This document shows, in pieces, positions 10,796 to 20,639 of a DNA stretch of 64,000 nucleotides. The stretch is from the NCBI RefSeq assembly GCF_002099425.1, contig NW_018343984.1, forward strand, positions 18,649,501 through 18,713,500, written 5' to 3'. Position numbers and translations under genes: made by a program. Numbering within the stretch: the stretch's first letter is position 1; each line of letters opens with the position of its first letter. The notes under the pieces are model-generated. The model saw only the letters and a program-made list of their open reading frames with translations. It had not been told where the DNA came from and searched no databases. Source of the DNA: Phascolarctos cinereus (Eukaryota; Chordata; Mammalia; Diprotodontia; Phascolarctidae).

Positions 10796-11330
10796 ATGAC
10801 AGTCCTTACCCTCAAGGAGCTTACATTTCATTGGGGGAAGCAACCCGTATACATGTGTGCAAAGTAAATACAAGGAGTTGAAGGGCAAGCACTAACAGCT
10901 GGGTCTCAGAAAAGGGCTTAGAGGAGGTGGCAGGTGAGCTGAGTTTTGATGGAAGCTAGAGATTATTTGGGGCAAAAGAGAGGAGATGAGTGTATGCCAA
11001 GCAAGGAAACAGGACGTCACAGACTTAGAGATTGCGAGCCGGAAAGGGACCTCAGATTCCATCTAGACCTACCCCTGATTTTACAGATGAGAGTGAAACG
11101 TCTTATGTTAGGAAGGCCAATTGGGCTGGGCCAGGTATGTAAAGGGGAGTAGAATGTAATAAATCTAGAAAGGCAGGCCAGAGTTATGTTGTGAAGGGTG
11201 TAAGAATGGGGTAAAGGGTGGAGCTTGGACATTTTGCAAACATGAGGAAGTTTTGAACATCTCTTTGGAGAGTTAGAGACAATCAGAAATGGAATAAAAA
11301 GAAAGATGTTTATGTAGCAGTGAGGGCCAA
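10796..11330 (-). mobile_element. L2 3' end, antisense
   Basis: ttaccctcaaggagcttaca begins directly at the end of the sense L2, giving a 3'-to-3' pair. Later text (agagttatgttgtgaag, ttttgaacatctctttg) is antisense ORF2. A MIR-like piece sits at 11018-11115. Confidence 0.6.
11018..11115 (-). mobile_element. MIR/THER-type fragment, antisense
   Basis: cacagacttagagattgc, gaaagggacctcagattcc, atctagacctacccc, gattttacagatgagag: the same signature as 2368-2445. Confidence 0.6.
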
Positions 11331-11371
11331 ATCATGGTAAGAAGAATTTTTAGTCAATCTGGTCCTCAAGG

Positions 11372-11506
11372 TTTTTTTTTTGTGAGGCAGTTGGGTTTAA
11401 GTGACTTGCCCAGAGTCACACGGCTAGTGTCAAGTGTTTGGTTTGAGACTGGATTTGAACTCAGTTCCTCCTACCTGCAGGACTGGTGCCACTTAGCTGC
11501 CCCATT
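11372..11506 (-). mobile_element. SINE A, antisense
   Basis: T-run at 11372, gtgacttgcccagagtcac, ggatttgaactcag, gccacttagctgcccc. The head is shortened (no ctctatccactg). Confidence 0.9.
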
Positions 11507-11551
11507 TTTTGGGGGGTCCTCAGGGTTTTTGACTTAAAAAGTGTTCATTTG

Positions 11552-12021
11552 AAATCAAAGCTATCTATAGACGTACATGGACTGATGCAAAATGAAGTAA
11601 GCAGAACCAGGAGAGGGTTGTACACAGTAACAGTAATATTGTATGATGAAGAACTGTGAATGATTTAGCTGTTCTCAGGAGTACAATGAGCCAAGACAAG
11701 CACAAATGAAGCATGCTGTCCGCCTCCTGAGAAAGAACTGATACTATCTGAATACAGACTGAAACATGCTGTTTTTCTCCCTTCCTTCATTCCTTCCTTC
11801 TTTCCTTCTTTCCTTCCTTTTTTCTTTCTTTCCTTCTTGTATAAAAAGACTAATATGGAAATGTTTTACATAATTGCACATGTTTAACCTATATCTGCTT
11901 GCTTATAGTCTCAGGGAGGGAGGAGGGGAGAGAAGGAGGAAGGGGTAGAATTAAGAACTTTAAAAAATGTTAAAAAATTGTTTTAACGTGTAATTGGGGA
12001 AAAAATAAAATACATTTTAAA
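11552..12021 (+). mobile_element. L1 3' end, internally deleted, with TSD
   Basis: gcaaaatgaagtaagcagaa, gatgaagaactgtgaatg, gactaatatggaaatg, then gtaattggggaaaaaat and an A-rich end: the marsupial L1 3' UTR. The TSD is aagtgttcatttg (11539-11551) and aagttttcatttg (12022-12034). The first 18 bases, aaatcaaagctatctata, belong far upstream in ORF2 (compare 20757). Confidence 0.9.
11779..11837. repeat. (TTCC)n pyrimidine tract in the L1 3' UTR
   Basis: TTCC/TTTC/CTTT repeats replacing the T-rich part of the L1 3' UTR. Confidence 0.9.
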
Positions 12022-12044
12022 AAGTTTTCATTTGTTTGAGAGCA

Positions 12045-12620
12045 GGAGTAGAAAAGGAAGGATTGAGGTTTGATAGGGGTATTAACAGCAGAAGGACAAG
12101 GGAGTAGGGAATTCAAAGGTGGAAGAAGCAATGTCTTATTCAGGGGTGGAGGACCTTTGGCCTCGAGGCCACATGTGGTCCTCTAGGTCCTTAAGTGTAG
12201 CCCCTTTGAATCCTAACTTCATGGAACATGGATTCATTCAAAGGGCCGTACTTGAGGACCTAAAGGGCTGCATGTAGCCTCAACCTGGATCAAACTGGTT
12301 ATCCAGGCTGTGAAGGGAGGCCGTGGTGCAGTGAAAGGCTAAAAGAAAACGAAAAACAACAGAGATGAGAAGTTGAGGAGGGATACGATTGTATGTAGGA
12401 GGAGGGAATCAGTGGGAGAGATTGAAGGAGAGTCAATGGTGGTCAGAGGAGGGAATTTCAGAGTGAAGGATCTAGTAACAATTCTGGGTGATGGTGACAT
12501 CTAAACCATCCCCCCCCATAGGAGTGACTGTGGGAGAATGGAGAGGTAACGAGAGCTGAGGAGATTGTTTAGAATTATGATGAAGTCCTGGAAGGTAAAG
12601 GCAAAGGTTGGACTTGAGAA
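12045..12620 (-). mobile_element. Purine-rich DNA, probable antisense L2
   Basis: Purine-rich composition and phrases such as gaatcagtgggagagattg are compatible with antisense L2, but landmarks are weak. Contains the hAT element at 12141. Confidence 0.4.
12141..12298. mobile_element. Foldback hAT element (non-autonomous)
   Basis: Starts caggggtggaggacctttgg, then cctcgaggccacatgtggtc. The right half is the approximate inverse (gagg acctaaagggctgcatg, then gtagcctcaacctgg). Near-palindromic with no coding capacity. It matches a marsupial hAT MITE class I recall. The TSD is not clear. Confidence 0.7.
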
Positions 12621-12624
12621 TAAA

Positions 12625-12790
12625 GAGTCACGTGACAGCATGAGTCCAAATCTCAGCTTTTCCACTGATTTCTTGTGTGACCCTAGATAAATCACCTCCT
12701 CTCCCTGGGCCTCAGTTTTCTAGTCTGTAAAATGAGTAGGTTAGGCCAGATTGACATCTAAAGTGCCTTTTGCCTCCAAATCTCTAATAT
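12625..12790 (+). mobile_element. MIR, sense
   Basis: acagcatgagtccaaatctc, ttcttgtgtgaccctag, cctgggcctcagttttc, tctgtaaaatgagtaggtt, ctaaagtgccttttg. Confidence 0.8.
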
Positions 12791-13118
12791 GAGTCAGTGG
12801 AATGATGTAGCATTCCAAAAAGCTAATATGATCTAAGAGTGGATTCATAGAGGCATAAGGAGTGTAAGAGTCCCAGTGTCGTCTGCCTAGTGAGACTGCA
12901 TCTGCAGTATTTTGTTTCTTGGTGCTGTGTTTCAGAAAGACGTTGATACTATGGGTTAAAAGAGGGCACTTGCTCTCAAGGACCTTACTCTCCTGACACA
13001 CGCACAGAGAAATAAATACAAAATAGATGCCAAGTGAATGCAGGATGACAAGTGGCGTGATCAGGAAGGGCCTCCTGTAGCAGATGGTACTTCAGCTTCG
13101 TTCTGAAGAGAGCTGAGG

Positions 13119-13391
13119 GTTATAATAGCAATAATAATGGCTAATATTTGTATAGTGCTTGCTATACACTGCTCTAAGCACTTTACTTTTCTTTCATTTG
13201 ATCCTCAGAAAAACCCTGTGAGGTAGGTGTTATTATATCTATTTTACATGTGGGGAAACTGAGGCAAAAAAGAGGTTAGATGACTTGCTCAGAGTCACAC
13301 GGCTGGTAACTAAGTTCCGGAGACCAGAGTTGAACTCAGGTCTTTGTGACTTCAGGCTTGGTGCTCGTCGACTGTACCACCTAGCTGCCTG
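13119..13391 (-). mobile_element. SINE D, antisense, in L2
   Basis: ataataatggctaatatttg, aaaccctgtgaggtagg, attttacatgtggggaaac, tcagagtcacacggctgg, gaactcaggtctttg, ctgtaccacctagctgcc: complete from MIR-like tail to head. Confidence 0.85.
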
Positions 13392-13529
13392 TAGGAGGAA
13401 CACCATTCTGGGCACAGGGGGTAGGAGCAACTTGTACAAAGGCATGGAGGTGGGAGATGTTGTGTATGAAGAAGAGCAAGTAGACCTGTTTGTTTAGAAC
13501 TTAGAGTAATGTGAAATCAGCCTGGAAAT

Positions 13530-13715
13530 AAAGGTCATAGCAGATTGTAACAGGCTCATCTGAATTCAGATCCTGGCTTTAACCTTATTGTGTGACCTGG
13601 GAGGGGTCACAACATTTCAGATGTTAATTTTTCTTGTTTCTAATATAAGACAATTGGGTGAGATATCTTTTAAAGTCCCTTCCAACTCTAAGTCTACAAC
13701 CCTATAAAAGGAGGG
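13530..13715 (+). mobile_element. MIR, sense, in L2
   Basis: ctgaattcagatcctgg, attgtgtgacctggg, tttttcttgtttctaatat, agtcccttccaactctaag. Diverged. Confidence 0.6.
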
Positions 13716-13835
13716 AGGGTGACCTACAGATGAGTAGATAACAGCAATTGGAATGGGAGTGAGAAATGGATGGACTGAACTTCAGAAAAGGGAAGATGGC
13801 AGCGGAGGGCTTAGAGGTGACAATGGGGAAGAAAG

Positions 13836-13985
13836 ATTAGAGTTTAGAGTTGTACGGGACCGTAGGTATTCTAGTTCAGCTTCCTCATTTTATAGGTGTA
13901 GAACTGTGACTTGTTGAAAGTGACACGTGTAGCAATTAGCGGATCTGGGATTTGAATCCGGGTCCTTAAAATCTTTTCCTTTGGA
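13836..13985 (-). mobile_element. MIR/THER-type CORE-SINE, antisense
   Basis: agagtttagagttgtacgg, attctagttcagcttcc, tcattttataggtgtagaac, gcaattagcggatctggg, tttgaatccgggtcc. Confidence 0.6.
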
Positions 13986-16104
13986 TCAATCTTAATGTTC
14001 CTAACAATGACAAGAGCAAAAGCATACAGCTCTGTCCACTTCCTTACCTTTTATTTGCCTAAAGATTTAGTACTCTGATTAACTTCATCCCTAGCGACAG
14101 TCACCCATTTGGGCACCTGTCCTACCTCAGGAAGCTTCTGTTCTTACTTCCTTTCTCTGACAGAAATATAGCGAACAGCTGGGGCATGGTTAAACTCAAT
14201 TCCCCTTTGTTTATTCACCCTGTGACAGCTACTATTAAACCATCACTCAAACCTAGATAGGCCCAGCTAAAACACTCAAAATTGGCATTGTTGAAAAAGG
14301 CAATTTAGTAGCCTATTTTGTGGTGTGCTATAACTACTAGGTTAGTAATATTATTTTTAGATTTAGTAGCTTTTTAGATTTGGAAGACAATGAAGCATAT
14401 CTTTTGGTCCAGTGCTCCCAGCCAATAATAAGAGGATTTGCGATGACTTCTTGACTGTACCTTTTAAACCACAAAGCCTCTTAGGAGTAAAAAGTGGCTC
14501 AACAGGAACATTTATACTTTGTCTTCCTAACTTGTAAAAATCCATAAGATGTTTAAGAAAAGAAGTGGAGGGGGAAAGTATGTTTTCCCGCCTAGGTTTG
14601 TGGGTAGAGGGTAGTGGAAGATGTAGCCTTCAAAGTGGCCACAAGACCAGATGACCACTGGTGGATATTTTAGAAGAGAATTATTATTAAAAATCAGGCA
14701 TAATGAATGACTTCTGAGGGCCTTCACAATTTTGAGATTTTCTTTTTAGAGAAATCTCTCTGGGATTTTCTGGTAGGGTTGCAAAACATGGCAGGGAAGC
14801 CTTGGAGGGAGAGCCCAGGTTCAATTAATGCAAAGTGGCAGAAAGAAATGGTCAGTTGAAAATTTCAAGGATGTTTTTGCCTGCATGTGTGCACGCATAA
14901 ATTATTGAGGATAGAATGAGAAGGAGTAGTTTCCAGCTTGGGCTTTGCAGAGGGACAGACTCAGTTTGGAGCTGGCTTCAGGAGAAGTTAAGCTAATTAG
15001 GTAAGAATTCAGGGTATAGGGAAGAGATAGCATGGTCTCAGAGACTGGAGCTCATTCTGTGTCAGTGAAATACTGAGACTGGGAACTATAGATTGTGTGG
15101 GTAGAATAGGTTGTAAAGTTTTGTTTACACTAGACTAGAAAGTAGTTCTCATCCTAAAGTTTTCAGAACCAGACATCAGTTCTTGGAGACAAAGTAGTTT
15201 TAAGTAGAGTTCAGATCACCATTTCTATTATTTCGGCTTAAGAGACATGTATTTTCTGTATCAGAAGCTACATACACTTTTACAGTATTCCTGGTACTGT
15301 AGGGGATTTGTTAGATTTTCGAGGAGAAAAAGGATTACTTTTATTTTGATTCACTAGTAAAGTTTATTAACTGTAAACCCCGTTCCTAAGAAGAAAAAAG
15401 TGTATTATTGGTCACCTTTCTGATTATATTGAGGTAACACCCTGTTTCTTTGGACTGTTTCATCAAGCTGCTTCATCTGGCTATATTTGAACTGAATTCT
15501 GATTGCTATTAGATACAAGGTGGTTTCCAATTTTGTATTTTTCTGTCGTCTCAAAGCAGTTTTTACAATGGTAGGCAGAGGGCAGCAAAGTCATATTTTA
15601 TAGAGAAAGTGCAAGTTGGAGGAAAAAAGTGGTCAGACTATAACTGTGCCTTTTTTAAGTTATTGAAAAAAAAAAGGATTCTTATTAAAATCGTCAGGCA
15701 CAGCATGTGAAACTGAAATTGCCCAAATGGATTGTTGGCTTTTCAGAATCATGCTAGTTCCCCCCTGTTGTTCAGGTATTCTTTGTCTGGAAGGCTGATA
15801 GTTAGGTCTTGGGTGGGCAGTTTCTAATCTGAAGATTGGATCTAACTTATTGATTTTTTCTATCCTCTTGACAGGTGGCACATTAAGCATTTCTTATCAT
15901 TGTATCATTATTAGTGTAATATGTTGGTGGAGTGAGTGTCGGGATAATTCTTATACTGGTAGAGCAAATAGCATCAGATCTCTATTTTCTTTTTTTTTTT
16001 TACTAGACATTGTTATTTTTTAAAATGACAAGTGTTACCTTTTTGGCTGCAATTCATATTGTGTGTGTGTGTATGTGTGTGTTTATGTGTGTGTGTTGAG
16101 AGGA
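13986..16104. other. Long single-copy stretch
   Basis: About 2.1 kb with no repeat signature I recognise except a T run near 15992 and TG-rich text at 16062-16096. No open frame longer than about 76 codons and no recognisable protein. Could be intronic or intergenic; the text around 14030-14350 is of mixed composition and might be conserved. Confidence 0.35.
16062..16096. repeat. Imperfect (TG)n
   Basis: TG repeats broken twice by TATG or TTTATG. Confidence 0.9.
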
Positions 16105-16222
16105 ATTGTGTTGTAGAAAGTGCTGGACTTGTATTCTAATCCAATATGTGACTCTAGTTGTGTGATTGTGAACAAGTGACAACTTTTTGTCACCCTTAAT
16201 TTCCATCTTTGAAGACAGAGCA
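16105..16222 (+). mobile_element. MIR-class fragment, sense
   Basis: gtgttgtagaaagtgctgg, ttgtgtgattgtgaacaag, cacccttaatttccatc. Confidence 0.55.
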
Positions 16223-16224
16223 AT

Positions 16225-16570
16225 GTCTATAGTACTCTGCTCATTGGGTAGCAGTGCATTGTGGCATATAGAGGACTCGCCTTGAAACCAGGAAGCAGCT
16301 GGGTCAGTGCTGCCTCTGATTCATGTAACCCTGAACAAGTCACTGCCTGGTAGTGCTCTAGGCTACTCTAAGACTATTAGTTGGAGAGAAGGTGGTGATC
16401 TGAGTTGGTGGAGGGAGTTTCCTCATCTGGGATTTCCTTATACTAAAAAGTTACAGGAGTAGTCCCTATTGATACTTAACTCACAGGATTGTTGTGAGAA
16501 GAAAATAAGGTGGTATGTAAAGTGCTTTGCAAATATCAAAGTACTATGTAAATGTCAGCTATTATTATCA
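16225..16570 (+). mobile_element. Composite SINE: SINE E core in a D-like frame
   Basis: A SINE head (ggtagcagtgcattgtgg, ctgaacaagtcactg) passes into the SINE E middle (agagaaggtggtgatctg, ggagggagtttcctcatctg, gggatttccttatac), then a SINE D-type tail (aaagtgctttgcaaatatc, atgtcagctattattatc). Either an insertion of E into D or a composite family. Confidence 0.6.
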
Positions 16571-16650
16571 TTACTGATGTGTGGTCACCATAGAGAGAAA
16601 AAAAATCACACCCTATAATCCTTGGATTTTTATGCACTCTCAATACCTCA

Positions 16651-16890
16651 TTGTTGTTGTTTGGTTGTGTCCGACTCTTCATGACCCCATTTGGGCTTTT
16701 CTTGGCAAAGATACTGGAGTGGTTTGCCATTTCTTTCTCCAGCTCATTTTACTGATGAGGAAATTGAAGTAAACAGGGTTAAGTGACTTGCCCAGGATCA
16801 CACCTCTTAGCAAGTGCCTGAGGCAAGATTTGAACTCAGATTTTTCTGACTCCAGGCCAAGTGCTCTATCTTTTGTGCTACCTAGCCGCC
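16651..16890 (-). mobile_element. SINE B with 12-bp TSD
   Basis: ttgttgttgtttggttgtg, catgaccccatttgggc, gtttgccatttctttctcc, acttgcccaggatcacac, ctacctagccgcc. The TSD ctcaatacctca (16639-16650) matches ctcaacacctca (16891-16902) at 11 of 12 positions. Complete from tail to head. Confidence 0.93.
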
Positions 16891-16929
16891 CTCAACACCT
16901 CAACTTACCTTTATTTTATATGGAATGCT

Positions 16930-17130
16930 AGTTAGATAACACCTTTATGAAGTGCCTCCTACGTGCCAGGCACTTTGCTGAATTCCGGGAGTATAAATAC
17001 AAGCAGAGAGCTTGTATTCGAATAGGGAAAGGCAGCTGTAGTTGAGGAGAAGGTACGGGATCAGGGGCGTGACTGGAGATGTGTGGGGGATGTACTGAAG
17101 TTCTGGAACCAGGCAAGGTAAAGCCAGTGC
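16930..17130 (-). mobile_element. L2 3' end, antisense
   Basis: agtgcctcctacgtgccagg, cactttgctgaattccggg, then purine-rich antisense L2-like text. Confidence 0.5.
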
Positions 17131-17974
17131 CGGCTTTTCAAAGCCCAGGGGGTTCCAGGGGCTGGAGCCTACTTATTCACAGTCAAGTAAAAAAGGAACA
17201 AAGCGACAAGTTGCATGCACACATTCCCACATGTTCTGGATAAGCATCGATGACATCTTCTGATTATTGTTGTTATTTTATACTTGGTATACAAATGGTG
17301 TGCCAGGGATGATTTGGAAATTTCATTTTCTTTTTCTTGATTTGGAAGAGGTGGGGTTTGGTGATGGATTGGGGCCAACAAAACTGTAAAGTATGTAAAG
17401 CATTTGGCTCACCCACCTCCCATTTATGCAGGTAGCCCTCTTCCTTCCTATTTCATATCCCCTCCTTCTCCCAAGCACTCAATATACGGAGGCCCATACT
17501 AGCTAAATTTACAGTGGCCTATCTATCTCACCAGTTTGACAGTAGGATGATGCATTTTTCAGCCACAGTAACTCTTGAAGAATGTGCTGAATTGTAGCAA
17601 GGCTGCTGCAATCTGTATTAGAGGATGGAGTACTCATTGTTGAAACTATGGATTCTTGGAGAAGGGCTTTGTTAAAGTGTATAGTGTAGTATTTACACTT
17701 AACATTTTAAATGCAATGTTATTCCTTTTTTTGAATTCCTTATTTTATGAAATGTTATTCCTTATTTTAAATGAAATGTTCTTATTTTGCATGTTTGGTT
17801 GTTTTTGTCATAAAATTTTTTGATGATAGAATTTTTAAAAAATCTGAGATTTTACTGGAAATTGATATTAAGCTCCATAGTTTGAAGTATGTTTTTATAT
17901 CTTTTGAAATTTGGTACATTCAGGCTTATGGCACTTCTATGATTGTTCATGATTCCTCACGTCACTGATAGCAG
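17131..17974. other. No gene or confident repeat
   Basis: Mixed sequence, AT-rich from 17690 with short internal echoes of gaaatgttattccttatttt at 17749-17785. Confidence 0.3.
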
Positions 17975-18135
17975 TCCAGCAGCTACATGTGTAAATTCTT
18001 TTGGTACTCTGAGAGGGAGTTGGTGCAGGCCAGGTGGCTTATTGAGAATAGTTATTGCCTCATTGTCCTTGTTTACTTTGGGTTTTAGTTCCCCACTAAA
18101 AGTTTTGTGTTGTCCTATTTTAGAGAAAACAGAAA
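17975..18135 (-). mobile_element. CR1/L3 fragment, antisense
   Basis: gtaaattcttttggtactct, caggccaggtggcttattg and attgcctcattgtccttg correspond to the antisense CR1 segment also present at 33885-33990 (ggccaggtgtcttgaattc). Confidence 0.5.
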
Positions 18136-18179
18136 CTGGATAAATTTTGAATAGTTCTACTGATAGAACAAATAGCTGT

Positions 18180-18315
18180 GTACCAGTAATATAGTATATT
18201 ATTAGAATAACATTTATATCATTACAAATATATAACATAATACTATATAATCATTAATGTTGTCATAATATATAATATTACATAATACTAGTGCTGCTAT
18301 TATAGTACCAGTAAT
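18180..18315. repeat. AT-rich segment between 11-bp direct repeats
   Basis: gtaccagtaat occurs at 18180-18190 and 18305-18315 and brackets 114 bp of almost pure A/T text rich in ATAAT/ATTAT. Confidence 0.6.
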
Positions 18316-19640
18316 TTTTTTCTCTGCTGTCTGTAATCATCTGTGCATTCGCACCATTCTCTTGCTTCTTGGGATCTTCCTGTAACTCTTAACTTAAGAC
18401 AGGTCTTTTCTCTTGCCTTTAGCCTGTATCACCTGCCTAATCCCATCATGACTTTAGTTTTCTAGACACTGTTTGTACAGGATCTCGATGCTCATTAGTT
18501 ACCAGCTCTCACTTTCCTTTCTTCTGCTCTTTTAAAATCTTAGTTCAATCAGTGAACTCTCTGTTCAGTCACATTGGTCTCTTTAGGAATCTCTCCATTT
18601 TCCTTCTTATCAGCATCAGTTTCAGCTCATCAACAGAATTTCACTTAGGCAAAATAAAGTGACTAAAGTGTCCGTTTTATTTTTTGTCTTCTCTGTAACA
18701 ATCTCAGGTAAGTCTTTCCAAAATACATCGTACCTTCCAGCTCTCACAGACTTCTTCATGGAATTCTCTCTTTCATGTTTCTTTATAAACATTGAAATAG
18801 TTCCATCATGGAAGAAATTGCTTCTTACCTCCTTCTTTTCTGAGATCTCCATAGATTCCTTATAGATACTCATGAATCATGGATAAAACACTCATCTTCT
18901 TCCTGCCTCCATAGGAGGGGGCACTTCACAGCAGAACATTTTTCAACTGACTTTTTCAACTGCTTTTTCTAAACATGCTATCTGCTTTTGTCTGGCTCCT
19001 AAAACTATAGGAACAGAATCTATATGCTCTGTGAGAAAAGACAGAAACAGGAGTTAAAATTATAATCATGTCTTCCTTTTCTAGATATTCACTAGCCATT
19101 ATTTTAATATGATGTTCTAGAATTCGTGTAGGCTTTGACTAGAATTAGAATCTAGAATATCACTTATTTGGGTCACATTTTAAACAGTTCTTTATAATTC
19201 CCCAAACAAATTCACTAATCATTGAATTCAGAGAAACCATGAACTCCTTATTCAAGTATATGGTCATTCCTTTTTGTCTCTTTGCTCTAGTCCTGCTGGA
19301 AACTGCTAAGAATTCTTTCCCCCCCTGATCACTAAACATACAAATAGCATTTATTCCTCTATACACAGTCTGATTTTTAATTATTTTGGTTAACTCCTGC
19401 TTTACCTTTGCTAGAGAGAAAGGCATGACACTTTCCCTGATGAAATTAACTTCTGGTAGCTGTATACTCATTTCAGCACCTGTGAAATTAGTTCTCTCTT
19501 CCCCTAATTTTTTTTTTTGTTTTTATTTCCCTTTTCAGGGATTAGTGGCATTCTTTAGAATCTTGATGACCACTTTAACTTCTGAGTAGTTTACAGATAA
19601 ATTCACAATTTGCCTTTCCTAGTTTTATGCCTGGGTCACA
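18316..19640 (-). other. Unassigned region with two protein-like frames
   Basis: Two minus-strand open segments lie here. Positions 19160-19471 encode 103 residues including KIIKNQTVYRGINA and SSRTRAKRQKGMTIYL. Positions 18622-18873 encode 83 residues including RSNFFHDGTISMFIKKHER. Both have mixed, protein-like composition, unlike most chance frames nearby. I recognise no family. Options are an old element's coding region, a retrocopy or chance. Confidence 0.3.
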
Positions 19641-20095
19641 ACCTTTATACCAATGGTGTCAGTTAAGCTATCTAGCAGGCCTTTTTTAATGTGGCACCTG
19701 AGCTCAGAAGGAGGCATAGAAGTGTCAAAATCTGAGATTAGGAGAGAATATTCAGAAGGAGGCAGTGGTCAACCAAGACAGCTGCAGAGAGCAAGGAAGA
19801 GGAGGCTTGAGAAAAGAACATTGGATTTAGTGATTAAGAGATCATTAGTAACACCAGAGAGAGCATTTCAGTAAAGAAAATGGGTGGAGATGTGTGTGGG
19901 AGCTAAATCAGGGTCAGCAAAAGACAGCTTTTCAAGGTGTTGGTTGTAAAAATTGTTTGGGAGGATGGCAAGGCCAAATGAAAGTTGTTGTTTTCATTAT
20001 TTTTGTCTTTGATAGGGAAGATCTGAGTATGTGTGTTGGGAACAGGGAAGGAGCCAATAGATAAGGAGTGACTGCTCCCCTCACAGAAGGGTTTC
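19640..20095 (-). mobile_element. L2 ORF2, antisense
   Basis: agacagctgcagagagcaag, ttggatttagtgattaagag, atcattagtaacaccagaga, aacagggaaggagcca: antisense L2 ORF2 landmarks in order. Confidence 0.65.
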
Positions 20096-20159
20096 AGATC
20101 TCACAATACCCCAGATGGGTTCTGATGAGGGCAAAGTAGAATATTAATATTATTGTCAT

Positions 20160-20400
20160 CTCCTTTGTTGTGGACATTCTATAATGATCAGTGCAGGCTA
20201 AAATTTCATGAACTTTTTTTTTGACTGCTATAGACATCATTATTGAATTTCCAGTCCACAAAAACCATCAGATCCTTTTCATATAAAATAGTTTCTAACT
20301 ACATCAATTCCAATGTGTACTTGCGTGCTAGATTTTTTTCTTAAAAGCAGGTATTGAACTTGACATATGTCCTTGTTTTGCATTTTGCCTTGGTATCTTC
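20160..20400 (-). mobile_element. CR1/L3 fragment, antisense
   Basis: gaatttccagtccacaaaaa, ccatcagatccttttcatat and acttgacatatgtcc parallel the CR1 segments at 52330-52500 and 32520-32700. Confidence 0.45.
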
Positions 20401-20639
20401 CAGCACCCTGAAAGACCACGATGAAAACAATTTCAGCCTATAGATCAATATCTCTTGCAGAACATAAAGAATTAGGCAGATCGTACACAGGATTCAATTA
20501 AAATGCTCCAAATTAAACCAACATATAATTTGATGCTTGTCTAAATGTAAAGAAGGGAATAAGTGGAGAGAGTGGAAAAATGTTAAAAGATATGATTCAT
20601 GGATATGGAATGAAAGAGACCAAAGTCTTATGTACTACA
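20401..20639. other. No feature recognised
   Basis: A-rich, single copy as far as I can tell; it could be decayed L1 upstream of the copy that follows. Confidence 0.3.

Larger units (their letters stand above)
12955..13835 (-). mobile_element. L2 3' end, antisense, in three pieces
   Basis: L2 antisense text occupies 12955-13117 (tgctctcaaggacctta, ggaagggcctcctgtagc), 13392-13500 (ggcatggaggtgggag) and 13717-13835 (gagtgagaaatggatgg). A SINE D and a MIR fill the gaps, so this is one insertion split twice. Confidence 0.6.
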
